Shown piece by piece: positions 8,519 through 18,746 of a DNA stretch of 64,000 nucleotides; the first letter of the stretch is position 1; each line of letters begins with the position of its first letter. A model generated the notes under the pieces. The model saw only the letters and a program-made list of their open reading frames with translations, was not told where the DNA came from and made no database searches. A program made the translations under genes and the position numbers. Source of the DNA: Chitinophagaceae bacterium (GTDB lineage: Bacteria; Bacteroidota; Bacteroidia; Chitinophagales; Chitinophagaceae); contig JADJOC010000007.1 in the NCBI GenBank assembly GCA_016713965.1, positions 1-64,000 of the forward strand, read 5' to 3'.

Positions 8519-9890
8519 CTATCGTGTGGACACATTTCTTCTTATTTCCCAGCCCACCATAGCTGCCTTAAAATACTTTAGTCCTATCCATAGCGTTGTA
8601 ATCCCTGGATGTCTTTTGCTTTCATATCCTTTCCATCCACCTAATCTGGCTATAACCCATACATATCGTTTCAGGTCTTTACTTTTGTAAGGGTTCTTTT
8701 GTTTTCAGTTTTCCCTCCAGCTGTATTATTTGATGTTCTAAAAAATCCTGTTCCTCTTTGAGAAGCAAGTATCAGTATTTATAACTATTTCCGGTTCTGC
8801 ATATGCTAGTCTCATGAGGAAGAGTTTAATGATTACTTCCATTATCATTAAACTCATTTTTCTTACTGATGAGCCATATTCAAGTTCAGAGGCTTCTATG
8901 TTATAACCTTCTTTTTTAATATTTTAAACACCTCCTCGATTGTCCACCTCCAGCTATACCACTCAATACACATCTTTGCTATTTCAACTGTTTGTACAGC
9001 TATTGTCGTCAATAATCTCCAGCATATCTTATCTTCCCCACTATAATTAAGTTCTTTTTGCTTCTATTAAATAAAGACTGGTAATGGGCGGCACGCCTTT
9101 ACTTGTCCCGCTGTTTTTTTTTATTTCTACCTGCTTATACCTTATTTTTATTGTAGCCCTTCTTTTCCTGTTCTTCTTTCACTTCTACAGGTATTTCATA
9201 ACAGCCTTGCGCTTGCTGAGCAGATAAACAGTCGAATAATTTTGTATTATCTGCTAATGTCCTATTAGCCCTGGCACGTATTAATAAATCTGTTTTCTCA
9301 TCTGCAATCACAGCAAACTGCTCATAAATATCTCCTTCCTATCCTGAACAATCACCATCCCTTCTACTATATCAGCCAAGGCAGTCTTTGTATTATTGAT
9401 ACCTAATCCATTCATATGACTCTTTGTGTTCTATGGACAACTTATTATATTCCCGTTCAAATTTGGACTTCAACTCCAACGAACGGTTCCATATCTTAAT
9501 ATCCGAATAACCATAGGATGCATTGGTAAGCATCTACAACCAAACTCGGGTGCAACAAAAAAGCCTAAACCCTTTTCATTATTGGCATTGGTAGTATCGA
9601 TGTGGCTATCTTTTTATACGATTGCTATGGCTGCTTAAATTTATTTCTGTACTGTCTTTGTATGCATACTTATATTTACCTCCGGCAGGCTGCCTGGCAA
9701 TTTGCTTACCAGATTGCTAACTATGTCTTCCTCACTAACCCTTTCATTATTAAGAAAACGATAAAAACCTTTGGCTTCTTGATTCGTTTTTTGTTAGTTG
9801 ACGAATCGAACTAACGCTCTTGCTAAACAAATCTCCTAAAATCTTATTCCCCTATACAATAAACGCATGTCTTCAAATCACTGAATTCTC
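8519..9890 (-). pseudogene. IS4-family transposase remnant
   Basis: Reading the minus strand in pieces gives a C-terminal segment matching the transposase of the second IS4 element: KDLKRYVWVIARLGGWKGY, then ITTLWIGLKYFKAAMVGWE, ending RNVSTR and a stop formed by the terminal repeat itself (CGA TAG). Many stops and shifts separate the pieces, far more than in housekeeping genes, so this copy is probably truly decayed. The upstream limit is approximate. Confidence 0.65.
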
Positions 9891-9944
9891 TTTTCTCCAT
9901 CTTTTTTGTACTCAAAGCTATGCAAAAATGTGTCCACACGATAG
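8519..9944 (-). mobile_element. IS4-family element 1, degraded, with 9-bp target duplication
   Basis: Perfect terminal repeats CTATCGTGTGGACACATTT / AAATGTGTCCACACGATAG bound a 1426-bp element. It is flanked by the direct repeat CCTTCGGAC at 8510-8518 and 9945-9953, a duplication length in the IS4 range. The transposase lies on the minus strand and shows many frame breaks. Confidence 0.85.
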
Positions 9945-10045
9945 CCTTCGGACGGGGCAGGCTACAACGATGCCGCACAAGTTTCCAAATGGCCGCCACA
10001 AAAAAATAAATATCTAACTTTAATAGCTGGGGATAAAATATAAAT

Positions 10046-10612
10046 ATGCCAATGAAACTTTATATCAAAAATATGGTATGCAGCCGCTGCAAAATGGTAG
10101 TGCAATCCGAATTGGAAAAAGCAGGATTGCATCCTGTAACAGTAGAGTTGGGAGAAGTTGTTATTGAAGAAAAACTTACAACAGCAACTTTAAAAAATCT
10201 TAACACTTCACTTAAAAAATTAGGCTTTGAAAGTATTGACGACAAGAGAAGCCGCATGATTGAAAAAATTAAAAATATTGTAGTAGAACTTATCCATCAC
10301 AGCGATAAAAATATTTCCGTTAACCTTTCTGAATATATCTCTCAACAGCTTAATTATGATTACAATTATTTAAGCAACCTTTTTTCTGAAATAGAAAGTA
10401 CTACCATAGAAAAATATTTCATCGGACAAAAGATAGAAAAAATAAAAGAATTGTTAATGTATGATGAGCTTACCCTTTCGGAAATTGCAGATCAACTGGG
10501 ATACAGCAGTGTTGCTTACCTCTCTAACCAATTCAAAAAAATTACAGGTTTAACTCCATCTTTTTATAAATCGTTAAAACAAAACAGCCGCAAAAATATT
10601 GACGATCTGTAA
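10046..10612 (+). CDS. HMA-domain / AraC-type helix-turn-helix regulator
   Basis: The 188-residue protein joins an N-terminal ferredoxin-like heavy-metal-associated fold (residues 1-70, metal-site-like MVCSRCK) to a C-terminal AraC-family DNA-binding domain (about 105-180: LTLSEIADQLGYSSVAYLSNQFKKITGLTPS split over two helix-turn-helix motifs). The classical HMA site is M-x-C-x-x-C; MVCSRC fits. It is followed by an HMA-MauE membrane protein and an outer-membrane protein, all on the plus strand. Inference: a metal-responsive regulator, probably for copper, controlling these neighbours. Confidence 0.85.
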   Translation: MPMKLYIKNMVCSRCKMVVQSELEKAGLHPVTVELGEVVIEEKLTTATLKNLNTSLKKLGFESIDDKRSRMIEKIKNIVVELIHHSDKNISVNLSEYISQQLNYDYNYLSNLFSEIESTTIEKYFIGQKIEKIKELLMYDELTLSEIADQLGYSSVAYLSNQFKKITGLTPSFYKSLKQNSRKNIDDL

Positions 10613-10664
10613 ATGTTACAACTTAATTCCTGAATTCCATAACAGCCGCTCATTATTTGATTTT

Positions 10665-10672
10665 TACCTTTG
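10665..10672 (+). promoter_or_regulatory. Candidate -7 promoter element (TACCTTTG)
   Basis: Matches the Bacteroidota -7 consensus TAnnTTTG and lies 18 nt before the ATG at 10691. No convincing -33 box was seen. Confidence 0.4.
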
Positions 10673-10690
10673 TGTTATAAAATTTTTATT

Positions 10691-11422
10691 ATGACACATA
10701 CTTATCATATCAGCGGCATGACCTGCAATAACTGCGTTGCAAAGGTGAAAAGCGAATTGCTAAAAATCAGTGATATCACACAAGCAGATGTGCAGTTAAC
10801 TTCGCCACAGGCAACCATCACTATGCAAAAACATATTCCTGTAAATATTCTGCAATCTGCTTTACAAAAAGCAGGAAATTATACCATAAAAGAAGCAGAT
10901 GCAATGCATCATGCCTTAGCTGAGGAAGAAACAAAATCATGGTTTGCTACTTACAAACCAATTTTACTGATTTTCTTTTACATATCAGTGGTAACAATTA
11001 TTGCTGCAAACAGCGCTAAGGGGTTTAACTGGATGCAGGCCATGAGTGTTTTCATGAGCGGATTTTTTTTAACGTTCTCATTCTTTAAACTGCTTGATCT
11101 CAAAGGTTTTGCAGAAAGCTATGCTACTTATGATATTATTGCAAAAAAACTACCGGCATGGGGATTTATCTACCCATTTATAGAATTTTTGCTGGGCATT
11201 GCTTATGCCGTTAATTTTCAACCCTTAATTACCAATTTGGTAACGCTTATTGTAATGTCTGTTAGTATAATTGGCGTTTTACAAAGCCTGTTGAATAAAA
11301 GAAAAATACGGTGTGCATGCCTGGGTGCGGTTTTTAATTTACCTATGAGCACCGTTACAGTTATCGAGGATGCTTTAATGATTGCAATGAGTGGTATAAT
11401 GGTTGCAGTTCATATTATATAA
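10691..11422 (+). CDS. HMA domain fused to a MauE/DoxX-like membrane protein
   Basis: The ATG at 10691 (MTHTYHISGMTCNNC) gives 243 residues. Residues 1-68 form a heavy-metal-associated domain with the metal-binding GMTCNNC motif. After a linker come four to five hydrophobic segments (about 87-105, 115-135, 155-180, 185-205, 220-240) resembling MauE/DoxX-type membrane proteins, with a C-x-C (RCACLG) near 210. Inference: metal capture or transfer at the inner membrane. The order regulator, this gene, outer-membrane protein suggests one operon; the next gene starts 17 nt after the stop. Confidence 0.8.
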   Translation: MTHTYHISGMTCNNCVAKVKSELLKISDITQADVQLTSPQATITMQKHIPVNILQSALQKAGNYTIKEADAMHHALAEEETKSWFATYKPILLIFFYISVVTIIAANSAKGFNWMQAMSVFMSGFFLTFSFFKLLDLKGFAESYATYDIIAKKLPAWGFIYPFIEFLLGIAYAVNFQPLITNLVTLIVMSVSIIGVLQSLLNKRKIRCACLGAVFNLPMSTVTVIEDALMIAMSGIMVAVHII

Positions 11423-11439
11423 TTACAAAAAACACGTAC

Positions 11440-12804
11440 ATGAAAAATATTATTTTATTAATAATGAGTTTCTTATTTGCTTCATCCGCACATGCGCAGC
11501 ATGAACACCATATGCCAAAAAAAGATACAGCGCTATCAAAACCAAAGGATAGCATACAAATGGAGAAGCATCATAACCACGATACAGTGAATCTTGATAT
11601 GGGCAATATGAGCCATGCGTTTTCTTTAAACCTGCCCATGAACCGCAACGGATCAGGTACTGCATGGTTACCAGATGCATCACCGATGTATGGCAATATG
11701 TACCACTCAAAAAAGTGGATGTACATGCTGCATTATAATCTTTTTCTCCGCTATGTTAACCAGGATTTTACTAATAAAGGATCAAGAGGGGGTACTAAAA
11801 TTGATGCGCCCAACTGGTTGATGTTTATGGGGCAAAGAAAAACAGGTAAAAACGGTTTGCTTCATTTTAGTACCATGCTATCTTTAGATGCTATAACAAT
11901 GGGTGGCAATGGTTACCCGCTATTATTTCAAAGCGGAGAAACGTACAAAGGAAAACCTTTGGTAGACAGGCAGCACCCACATGATTTATTCTCTGAATTA
12001 TCAGTGAGCTATGCACATGCATTTTCAAAAAATACAGATGTATTTGCTTATGTATCTTATCCCGGTGAACCGGCTTTAGGGCCGGTAGCTTTTATGCACC
12101 GGCCTTCGGCTTTATACAATCCTGATGCACCGCTTTCACACCATTGGGTAGACGCTACGCATATTACTTTTGGTGTGGCAACACTTGGCATACGGCTGGG
12201 AAAATTTAAAATTGAAGGTTCTTCTTTTACCGGAAAAGAGCCTAATGAAAAACGATTTGATTTTGATAAGCCCCGGTTCAACAGCAGGAGCGGCAGGCTT
12301 TCTTATAATCCTTCTAAAAACTGGGCATTGCAGCTATCCCACGGATTTATAAAAAGCCCTGAAGAATTGCATCCCGGGGAAGATATAAACAGGACTACGG
12401 CATCTGCAACATACAGCCTGCCATTGCGTGATGGGTCATTTAATGCGATAGCACTTTGGGGTATGAATAAAGTAAAAGACCATGATGGTGAAAATGCTTT
12501 TTTGTTAGAAAGTTCATGGAGAAAAAATAAATTAGCGCTTCACGGACGGTATGAGCATGTTCAAAAATCAGTGGAGGAATTGTTCCTGGATGAAGCAATT
12601 TACGGGCATGATGCAATATTTCCGGTAAATGCTTTTACTGTTGGATTTAATTATGACCTGTTAAATATCGGTAAGGCCAAAGTAGCAGGCGGAAGCCAGT
12701 TTACGTTGTATGGTGCAGACAAAAAATTGAATAATTTGTATGGTAAAAACCCAATGGCATTTGAAGTATATGTAAGACTGTATCCCAGTTTAATGAGGAT
12801 GTAG
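11440..12804 (+). CDS. Outer-membrane protein of the metal-response cluster
   Basis: A 454-residue protein with a signal peptide (MKNIILLIMSFLFASSAHAQ) followed by a His/Met-rich stretch (HEHHMPKKD, MEKHHNHD, MGNMSHAF), typical of copper-handling periplasmic or outer-membrane proteins. The rest looks like a beta-barrel with aromatic-rich alternating strands. Similar proteins occur beside HMA-containing genes in Bacteroidota. Copper as the metal is inferred from the Met/His motif and the neighbours; transport is not shown. Confidence 0.7.
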   Translation: MKNIILLIMSFLFASSAHAQHEHHMPKKDTALSKPKDSIQMEKHHNHDTVNLDMGNMSHAFSLNLPMNRNGSGTAWLPDASPMYGNMYHSKKWMYMLHYNLFLRYVNQDFTNKGSRGGTKIDAPNWLMFMGQRKTGKNGLLHFSTMLSLDAITMGGNGYPLLFQSGETYKGKPLVDRQHPHDLFSELSVSYAHAFSKNTDVFAYVSYPGEPALGPVAFMHRPSALYNPDAPLSHHWVDATHITFGVATLGIRLGKFKIEGSSFTGKEPNEKRFDFDKPRFNSRSGRLSYNPSKNWALQLSHGFIKSPEELHPGEDINRTTASATYSLPLRDGSFNAIALWGMNKVKDHDGENAFLLESSWRKNKLALHGRYEHVQKSVEELFLDEAIYGHDAIFPVNAFTVGFNYDLLNIGKAKVAGGSQFTLYGADKKLNNLYGKNPMAFEVYVRLYPSLMRM

Positions 12805-12960
12805 GGTGCATAAGCATTAACACCATAGTGTTAATTTAACAAAAACTCAATACAATAGCATTTCACTAAATGTATATTGGATAACTTGTAATTTTGTGTA
12901 AATCTGACAGGTATGCTATACGATTGCAGATAAATAATTTTTTTACAAAATCTGTTTCAA

Positions 12961-14028
12961 ATGGATGAATTATTGAAAAAAGTTTATTTCGGAAATACAG
13001 TGCTGCAATATCTTATTGCTACAGGTATTATTTTGCTGGGAATGTTAATAGTATTCTTTCTTAAACATGTTGTTTTAAAAAAAATCAAGCGGTGGTCAGA
13101 ACATACAAAAACACATTTTGATGATTTCCTGGTGGAAGGGATTAGAAGATTTATAATCCCGATTTTATATTTTACTGCTATCTATTTAGGCCTGCTTTCC
13201 CTTACGCTTTCTCAAAAAATGGCTAATATTTTAAAAGTTGCCACTACCATATTTATTACTTATTTTATTTTACGTTTAATTTCTGCTGCTGTATCAGGAT
13301 TGCTGCAAAATTATTTAAGGAGGCAGGTACATGGCGAAGAAAAAGTAAAACAGTTGGGCGGTATCATGCTCCTCATCAATATTGTGATTTGGATTATGGG
13401 ATTTTTATTCCTGTTTGACAATATGGGTTACAATATCACCACTATTTTAACTGGTTTGGGTATAGGTGGTATTGCCATTGCTTTAGCGGCACAAAATATT
13501 TTGGGTGATTTATTTAATTATTTCGTCATCTTTTTCGATAAGCCATTTGAAATAGGCGATTATATTGTTATAGACGACAAGCAGGGAAATGTAGATTATA
13601 TTGGCATCAAAACCACCCGGATAAAAAGCCTTACCGGTGAGCAGTTGGTGATATCCAACAGCGATCTTACCAGCTCACGCATACATAACTATAAACGTAT
13701 GGAGAAGCGGAGGATTTCTTTTAAAATCGGAGTAACATATTCTACCTCTTTAGAATTGCTGAAGCAGATACCAGCAATTATACGGTCCATTATTGAGATA
13801 CAGGAAACTGCCGATTTCGACCGTGCACATTTTACTTCCTATAATGAATCAAGCCTGGATTATGAAATAGTGTACCATGTGCTGGATGGAGATTATACAA
13901 AGTATATGGATATCCAGCAGGCCATCAACCTGCGTATATTTGAAGAATTTCAAAATCTGGGTATTGAATTTGCATTTCCTACAAGAACATTATTTATTGA
14001 AAAAGAACCTAAAGAAAAATCGCTGTAA
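12961..14028 (+). CDS. MscS-family mechanosensitive ion channel
   Basis: At 355 residues it has four or so N-terminal membrane segments (about 15-35, 60-80, 90-110, 135-155). The MscS pore and beta domain follow: LTGLGIGGIAIALAAQNILGD (about 160-180), FFDKPFEIGDYIVI and NYKRMEKRRISFKI. The domain ends with a mixed alpha/beta region. It would release solutes on hypo-osmotic shock. It is a single gene on the plus strand, with a 156-nt upstream gap. Confidence 0.92.
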   Translation: MDELLKKVYFGNTVLQYLIATGIILLGMLIVFFLKHVVLKKIKRWSEHTKTHFDDFLVEGIRRFIIPILYFTAIYLGLLSLTLSQKMANILKVATTIFITYFILRLISAAVSGLLQNYLRRQVHGEEKVKQLGGIMLLINIVIWIMGFLFLFDNMGYNITTILTGLGIGGIAIALAAQNILGDLFNYFVIFFDKPFEIGDYIVIDDKQGNVDYIGIKTTRIKSLTGEQLVISNSDLTSSRIHNYKRMEKRRISFKIGVTYSTSLELLKQIPAIIRSIIEIQETADFDRAHFTSYNESSLDYEIVYHVLDGDYTKYMDIQQAINLRIFEEFQNLGIEFAFPTRTLFIEKEPKEKSL

Positions 14029-14143
14029 TTTTTTTAAATAGAGAAATATTAAAAGCTGTTGCGTCAGTTACGGTCTCATAGAAAGGAACACTACAATCAA
14101 TAAAAACAGTTATTTTTATAGCCAATAAAATTAACTGTTTATC

Positions 14144-15696
14144 ATGAAAAAATTCCTGTCAGCATCAGCGCTTTTAATTTTCAATTTTTATATTACAGCA
14201 GCACAAATTACCCCTGTACAAATAGATACGCTGGTAGAACGCACTTTAAAAGTCTTTGACGTTCCCGGTATTGCCGTAGCCATTGTAAAAGATGGTAAAG
14301 TGATCCATGCCAAAGGATATGGCGTACGGTCTTTAGCCAATAATAAAAAGTAGATGAAAATACATTATTTGGCATAGCCTCCAACAGCAAGGCCTTTACT
14401 GCCGCAGCGCTCGGCATGCTGGTAGATGAAAAGAAAATAAGCTGGGATGATAAAGTGACTGATTACATCCCTGAATTTAAATTGTACGATCCATATGTAA
14501 CTGCAGAATTTACCATTAAAGATTTACTCACACACCGCAGCGGCCTTGGCCTTGGTGCAGGCGATTTAATGATGTTTCCCGACAGCAATACATTTACCAA
14601 AAAAGACATCATCCATAATTTAAGGTTTTTAAAACCGGTATCCAGCTTTCGTACCAAATTTGATTACGACAACAATTTGTATATCGTAGCAGGAGAGGTA
14701 GTGGCAAGGGTTTCCGGAAAAAGTTGGGAAGATTTTATTGAGCAGCGCATCATGCAGCCGCTGGGCATGACGATGAGCGCCGCTTCAATCACAAGGTTGA
14801 AAAACAAAACCAACATCATCAGTGCACATGCGCCGGTAAATGGAAAAGTGCAACCGATACAAATGGACTGGAGCGAAACCGCGAATGCAGCAGGCGGCAT
14901 TTACAGCAACCTAACGGACATGGGTAAGTGGGCAATCATGCAAATGAACAACGGCAAATATGGCGACAGTTTAAAAAAACAATTGTTTAGCGAAGCGGTG
15001 CATGAAGACATGTGGGCACCACAAACCATCATTGATGTACGTGGGCTCTCGCCGTACAACACACATTTTGCCGCTTATGGCCTCGGTTGGTTTTTGGCAG
15101 ATGTAAAAGGGTACAAGCAAGCCTCACACACCGGCGGGCTGGCGGGCATTGTAACGCAGGTTACGTTGCTACCCGAACTAAAGCTTGGTATTATTGTACT
15201 CACCAACCAGCAATCCGGCGCTGCATTTACCGCCATTACCAATACCATAAAAGACAGTTACCTCGGCATTACCGGCACAGACCGTGTTAAGCAAATGCAC
15301 GACCGTGTTGTAAAAGGACAGGCCGAAGCCAAAGCCATCACAGATAAAATATGGACAGCTATTGAAGCACAGCAAAAGAAAAATACCCCTCCTGATTTTA
15401 AATTATTTACCGGCACGTACACCGACAAATGGTTTGGAGATGTTGTAATTTCCCAAAAAAACAACAAACCATGGTTCGATTCCAAACGCTCACCACGGCT
15501 TACCGGTGAGCTGCTGCCCTACAAAGCAAATACGTTTATTGTAAAATGGGATGACCGCAGCATGGATGCCGATGCGTATGTGGTTTTTAGCATGGACAAA
15601 ACCGGCAAAGCTACCGGCATTACCATGGAAGCCATTTCACCGCTAACGGATTTTAGTTTTGATTTCCAGGACCTGGATTTGAAAAGGGTGGAGTAG
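14144..15696 (+). CDS. Class C beta-lactamase-like serine hydrolase (one frameshift)
   Basis: The protein has a signal peptide (MKKFLSASALLIFNFYITAAQ) and the serine-hydrolase motifs SNSK (S-x-x-K nucleophile), YDNN (Y-x-N) and HTGG (the K-T-G equivalent). A C-terminal DUF3471-like extension follows (about 400-500). A frame break at 14343-14355 is repaired by one extra A in the AAAAA run, giving about 517 residues. Members of this family include peptidases and esterases; antibiotic hydrolysis should not be assumed. Confidence 0.85.
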
Positions 15697-15754
15697 GGCA
15701 TGCTTCGCATAGGGGATTTTTGGTGACGGGCTTCGGTAATGCTATTGAGCTGCG

Positions 15755-15800
15755 GTGGCTGCCTGCCCCGTCCGAAGGCGGGGTCGCACTCTTGTACGGT
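15755..15800 (+). repeat. REP-like palindrome, family A, copy 3
   Basis: Core CCCCGTCCGAAGGCGGGG at 15766-15783, with the same 3' flank (TCGCACTCTTGTACGG) as copy 1. The region upstream (about 15720-15755) also resembles copy 1 (GGTGAC..G.AATGCTATT). Confidence 0.85.
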
Positions 15801-16199
15801 GGAGCTTTATTGAGCGATTAAATTAGTTTATTGACTTTCTTTGAAAATTTTTACTTTCTCAAGCTCAACTCTTATTTCAGTTTCTGCTCTATAATCACCC
15901 GCAAACTGAAAATGTGTTGGTAAAACATTAAATTTTTGACTATAATTTATTAAATCATCATATTTATATTTAGAAAAATCTGTTATTTCCACAAGCCTTT
16001 CATCTGGGGAATCAGAATCTATAGTCATAACAAATTAAAGGTGGAAATGTAATTTCCGATAAATGAATAGTTTTTTTAGTACTAAAATTTCCTAAAACCA
16101 TATTACTTGTATACCTACGTTTCCCTTCTGTTGTAAGCTCCCCTGAAAATAGTACGTTTTAAAAGTAGACAAAATTTGTAACTTTAAAAACGTAAAACA

Positions 16200-16478
16200 A
16201 TGAAAAAAAGTCAATTTAGTCCTGCCCAGATAGCAGGCATCCTCAAAGATTTTGATAACGGTAAAAGCGCCGAAGAGATCACCCGTGATCATGGTGTAAG
16301 CAAAGCATCGTTGTATAAATGGCGGCAGCGTTATGGCGGCATGGAAGCAACTGAGCTGAAGCGGATTAAGGAACTGGAAGAAGAAAATGCCCGGTTAAAA
16401 AAAATGTATGCCAACCTTGCGATGGAGCTTGACACTGCCAAATACGTCATCGAAAAAAGCTTTAAAGCCTTGCGATAA
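16200..16478 (+). CDS. IS3-family transposase OrfA
   Basis: A 92-residue protein with the IS3/IS407 OrfA layout: helix-turn-helix (QFSPAQIAGILKDFDNGKS..., SKASLYKWRQRYGGM) followed by a coiled coil (ELKRIKELEEENARLKKMYA). The frame is intact. Confidence 0.9.
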   Translation: MKKSQFSPAQIAGILKDFDNGKSAEEITRDHGVSKASLYKWRQRYGGMEATELKRIKELEEENARLKKMYANLAMELDTAKYVIEKSFKALR

Positions 16479-16483
16479 AAGAA

Positions 16484-17370
16484 TGATTATTGTTGATATG
16501 CGCAAAGAGCGGCCAAAAGACATCAGCAAGGCGTGTCGTTTATTAAAGCTAAGCCGCAGCAGTCTGTGTTATACAAGTATAAAAGATGATGTAACGGTTA
16601 TGGTACAACTGGAAAACCTTGCAAAACAGAACCCGGTAGAAGGTTTTGGAAATGTTACTACCGCATCAGGAATACAGGGACGGTTATTAACCATAAGAGG
16701 TTGCACAGGGTGTATAAAAGATGGGCCTGCCCTTGCGCCGTAAGGTAAAGAAACGTCTTGCTGCAAGAGTAAAGGAACCATTAAGCAAGCCTGATTATTT
16801 TACTCAAACCTGGAGCATAGATTTTATGAGTGATGCCCTTAGCAATGGTACCAAGTTCCGCTCTTTTAATGTAATAGATGACTATAATAGGAAATATTAT
16901 TTATTGAAACTGATTATTCTTTAAAGAGTAGCCGGGTGATCTGGGTGCTTAAACATCTAATCAACCGTTATGGCAAACCTCAAAAAATACGCATGGACAA
17001 TGGGCCTGAGTTCGTAGCTAAGTTGTCCAGGCAATGGAGCGTGGCTAATGAGATCGAATTTAAATACATACAACCTGGCAAGCCTACTCAAAATGCCTAT
17101 GTAGAACGTTTTAATAAAACATACAGGGAATCTGTATTAGATGCTTATCTGTTTGACAGCATTGATGAGATAAGGGAGGTAACACAAACGTGGGTAGATG
17201 ATTATAATTGTACCAGACCCCATGATGCCCTTAATGGCCTGTCACCAAAAATATATAGAGAAAAAAACAATCAACCTATTGGGCTGCGTTACGCTACGGC
17301 TACGCCTCCGCTTACTACGCCCAATAGGTTGAACGAAAACAACTATAATGATAAATTATTCTACTTTTGA
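16484..17370 (+). pseudogene. IS3-family transposase OrfB (frameshifted)
   Basis: The pieces are in order but not in one frame: the N-terminal HTH region (DISKACRLLKLSRSSLCY), the first catalytic Asp in WSIDFMSDAL, then MDNGPEF and NAYVERFN. Exactly 35 residues separate the second Asp from the Glu, the DD(35)E spacing of IS3. Breaks lie near 16680-16740 and 16905-16940. RPHDALNGLSP near the end is typical of the IS407 group. Repairing the shifts by homopolymer correction could give an active enzyme. Confidence 0.8.
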
Positions 17371-17667
17371 ACCGTACTAAAAATGGGAAGCCTACACTTT
17401 AGTCAGGCAAAGGATTTTATTTTCAAGCTCTTGTTTATCTATAAGTTTATAAGAATGGGATTCATTTTCCGATTCTTCTATAATAAAAAATGGAAAATTT
17501 ATATTTTTTTCTCCAACAATAATTATCGGTTTATTTATAGCGATACCAAATTTTGCATTCCAGTTGTCCAAATCAATTTGTTTGTTAAATACCGCATATA
17601 CTGAGCTAAATGAATTATTTCCTGTTAATGTCCCCACTATATACATAGCTTTTAAATTTATTTTGAT

Positions 17668-18362
17668 TTATAAATCAAAGGATAAGCCCAGTTGCAAAAA
17701 ATCCCGGCCGGTTTCATCATTTATTTTATAATCAAACTGGTGCAGGTACCCGATTTGTAATGATGTGGCTGCCGAAGTTTTGTAGTTGAATGATAATGAT
17801 AACCTGTTCCGCTCAAAGTAAGGCTCTTTGGTTGTAAAAAATATTTCATTATTAGCTGTGAGTTGGTAAGGTTTATACCCTTTTTTATCATCCCCGAAAG
17901 GGTAGGAAAGGCCCAGCCGGTATCTGAACCGGTTGCGATAGCCATTACTGGTAAACCTGAACTCCGCCCGGTATCGCTGTTCTATTTTTAAATTCCATAC
18001 CGGTTGCGATAAAGCTACCTGCGACCATAGCCTGAACTCATCATTATTTTTTGGTATAATAAAATTACCCCCTTCTTTATAAGTATCATAATCCCCGGCA
18101 GCGGCTGTTAAGGTTATATTGGAATGGGCTTTGTAATTAATACCTGCTTTATATTCATAATAATGAAAATGATTGTAAAATTTCAGCGAGCGGATTTGTG
18201 CTTCACCAAAAAGGCTCCATTTTTGTTAATGCTGTATTTAACGTTGAGTATATTCCAGCTGCCCAGGCCGGTCCCTTGGCTGCGGCAGGTATTTGTGATT
18301 AGGATGAGTATTATCAATTGGCTGCAAATTAACCGGCTTAACCTGCTTACCTGTTGTTTCAT
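17668..18362 (-). CDS. DUF2490-family outer-membrane protein (one frameshift)
   Basis: The minus strand encodes about 231 residues: an N-terminal hydrophobic signal (MKQQ...LIILILITNTCRSQG), then beta-barrel strands such as KWSLFGEAQIRSLKFY, VWNLKIEQRYRAEFRF, RFRYRLGLSYPF and a C-terminal strand ending LGLSFDL. This is the DUF2490 pattern. One A is missing near 18224 (ACAAAAATGG), which separates the signal peptide from the barrel. It would sit in the outer membrane; its function is unknown. Confidence 0.7.
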
Positions 18363-18621
18363 AAAATATAACCTTTAAGCCGTTAAATCATTTATTGAAT
18401 GTTGCAATATTAATACAGAAATCCATTTTAAGGATATTATAGTAGTGTTTTTATTTCAAGGTGCAATTTCTTGCTTTTTTTCACATTTTTTGTTTACAAT
18501 TTTTACCTCCCGAATATTAGTTATATCTTTACACGACCTCTCGGAGTTTTTTGCTATTTCCGCTGGTCGCTGATAACTAAAGTAACACATCACATTCTAT
18601 TTTGTAAGTATTTCTAATCAC

Positions 18622-18690
18622 ATTCCCAGCAACGGTATGCCGTACAGGGAGTGACCCCGCCTTCGGACGGGGCGGGCTACAACGATATTG
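18622..18690 (-). repeat. REP-like palindrome, family A, copy 4, next to a family B half
   Basis: CCCCGCCTTCGGACGGGG at 18655-18672 is the family A core in reverse orientation. Just upstream, CCCAGCAACGGTATGCCGT (18626-18644) resembles the end of the family B palindrome at 50400. The rest of 18363-18746 shows no gene and holds the pyrG upstream region. Confidence 0.75.
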
Positions 18691-18746
18691 ATGTATTGCT
18701 GAAGCTCGTTCCAAAAATAACTATATAATTATAAAGTATAAATCCA

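Larger units (their letters stand above)
8499..9965 (-). repeat. REP-like palindrome, family A, copy 2, split by an IS4-family element
   Basis: The left half ends CCCCGCCTTCGGAC (to 8518) and the right half resumes CCTTCGGACGGGGCAGGC (from 9945). Removing the element and one 9-bp duplication rebuilds a normal family A hairpin in reverse orientation. The duplicated bases are the loop plus neighbouring stem. Confidence 0.85.
16132..17396 (+). mobile_element. IS3-family element 2 (IS407-like group)
   Basis: Ends: TGTAAGCTCCCC...TAGTACG at the left and the complement of TGTAGGCTTCCC...TAGTACG at the right, continuing into a shared TTNAAAAGTAGA. The element is about 1.27 kb with orfA and orfB in the usual order. 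The target duplication was not resolved. Confidence 0.8.
15828..17646 (-). pseudogene. Hypothetical gene split by an IS3 element
   Basis: Two minus-strand pieces flank the IS. The 5' piece (17646 to about 17397) starts MYIVGTLTGNNSFSSVYAVF and runs to KILCLTK; its current stop is supplied by the IS end. The 3' piece (16131 to 15828) reads TEGKRRYTSNMVLGNF..., and after one frame shift near 16030 continues MTIDSDSPDERLVEITDF to KIFKESQ. Together they would encode about 190 residues of unknown function. No family is recognised. A target duplication is not clear. Confidence 0.6.

Noticed and set aside
9426..10017. Plus-strand open frames of 65-70 residues in the IS4 region
   Set aside because: They lie within the degraded transposase (minus strand) or across the element end and show no family pattern.
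14144..15696. Serine hydrolase as an antibiotic-resistance beta-lactamase
   Set aside because: The S-x-x-K/Y-x-N/HTGG set and C-terminal extension are shared with many peptidases and esterases; nothing points to beta-lactam hydrolysis.
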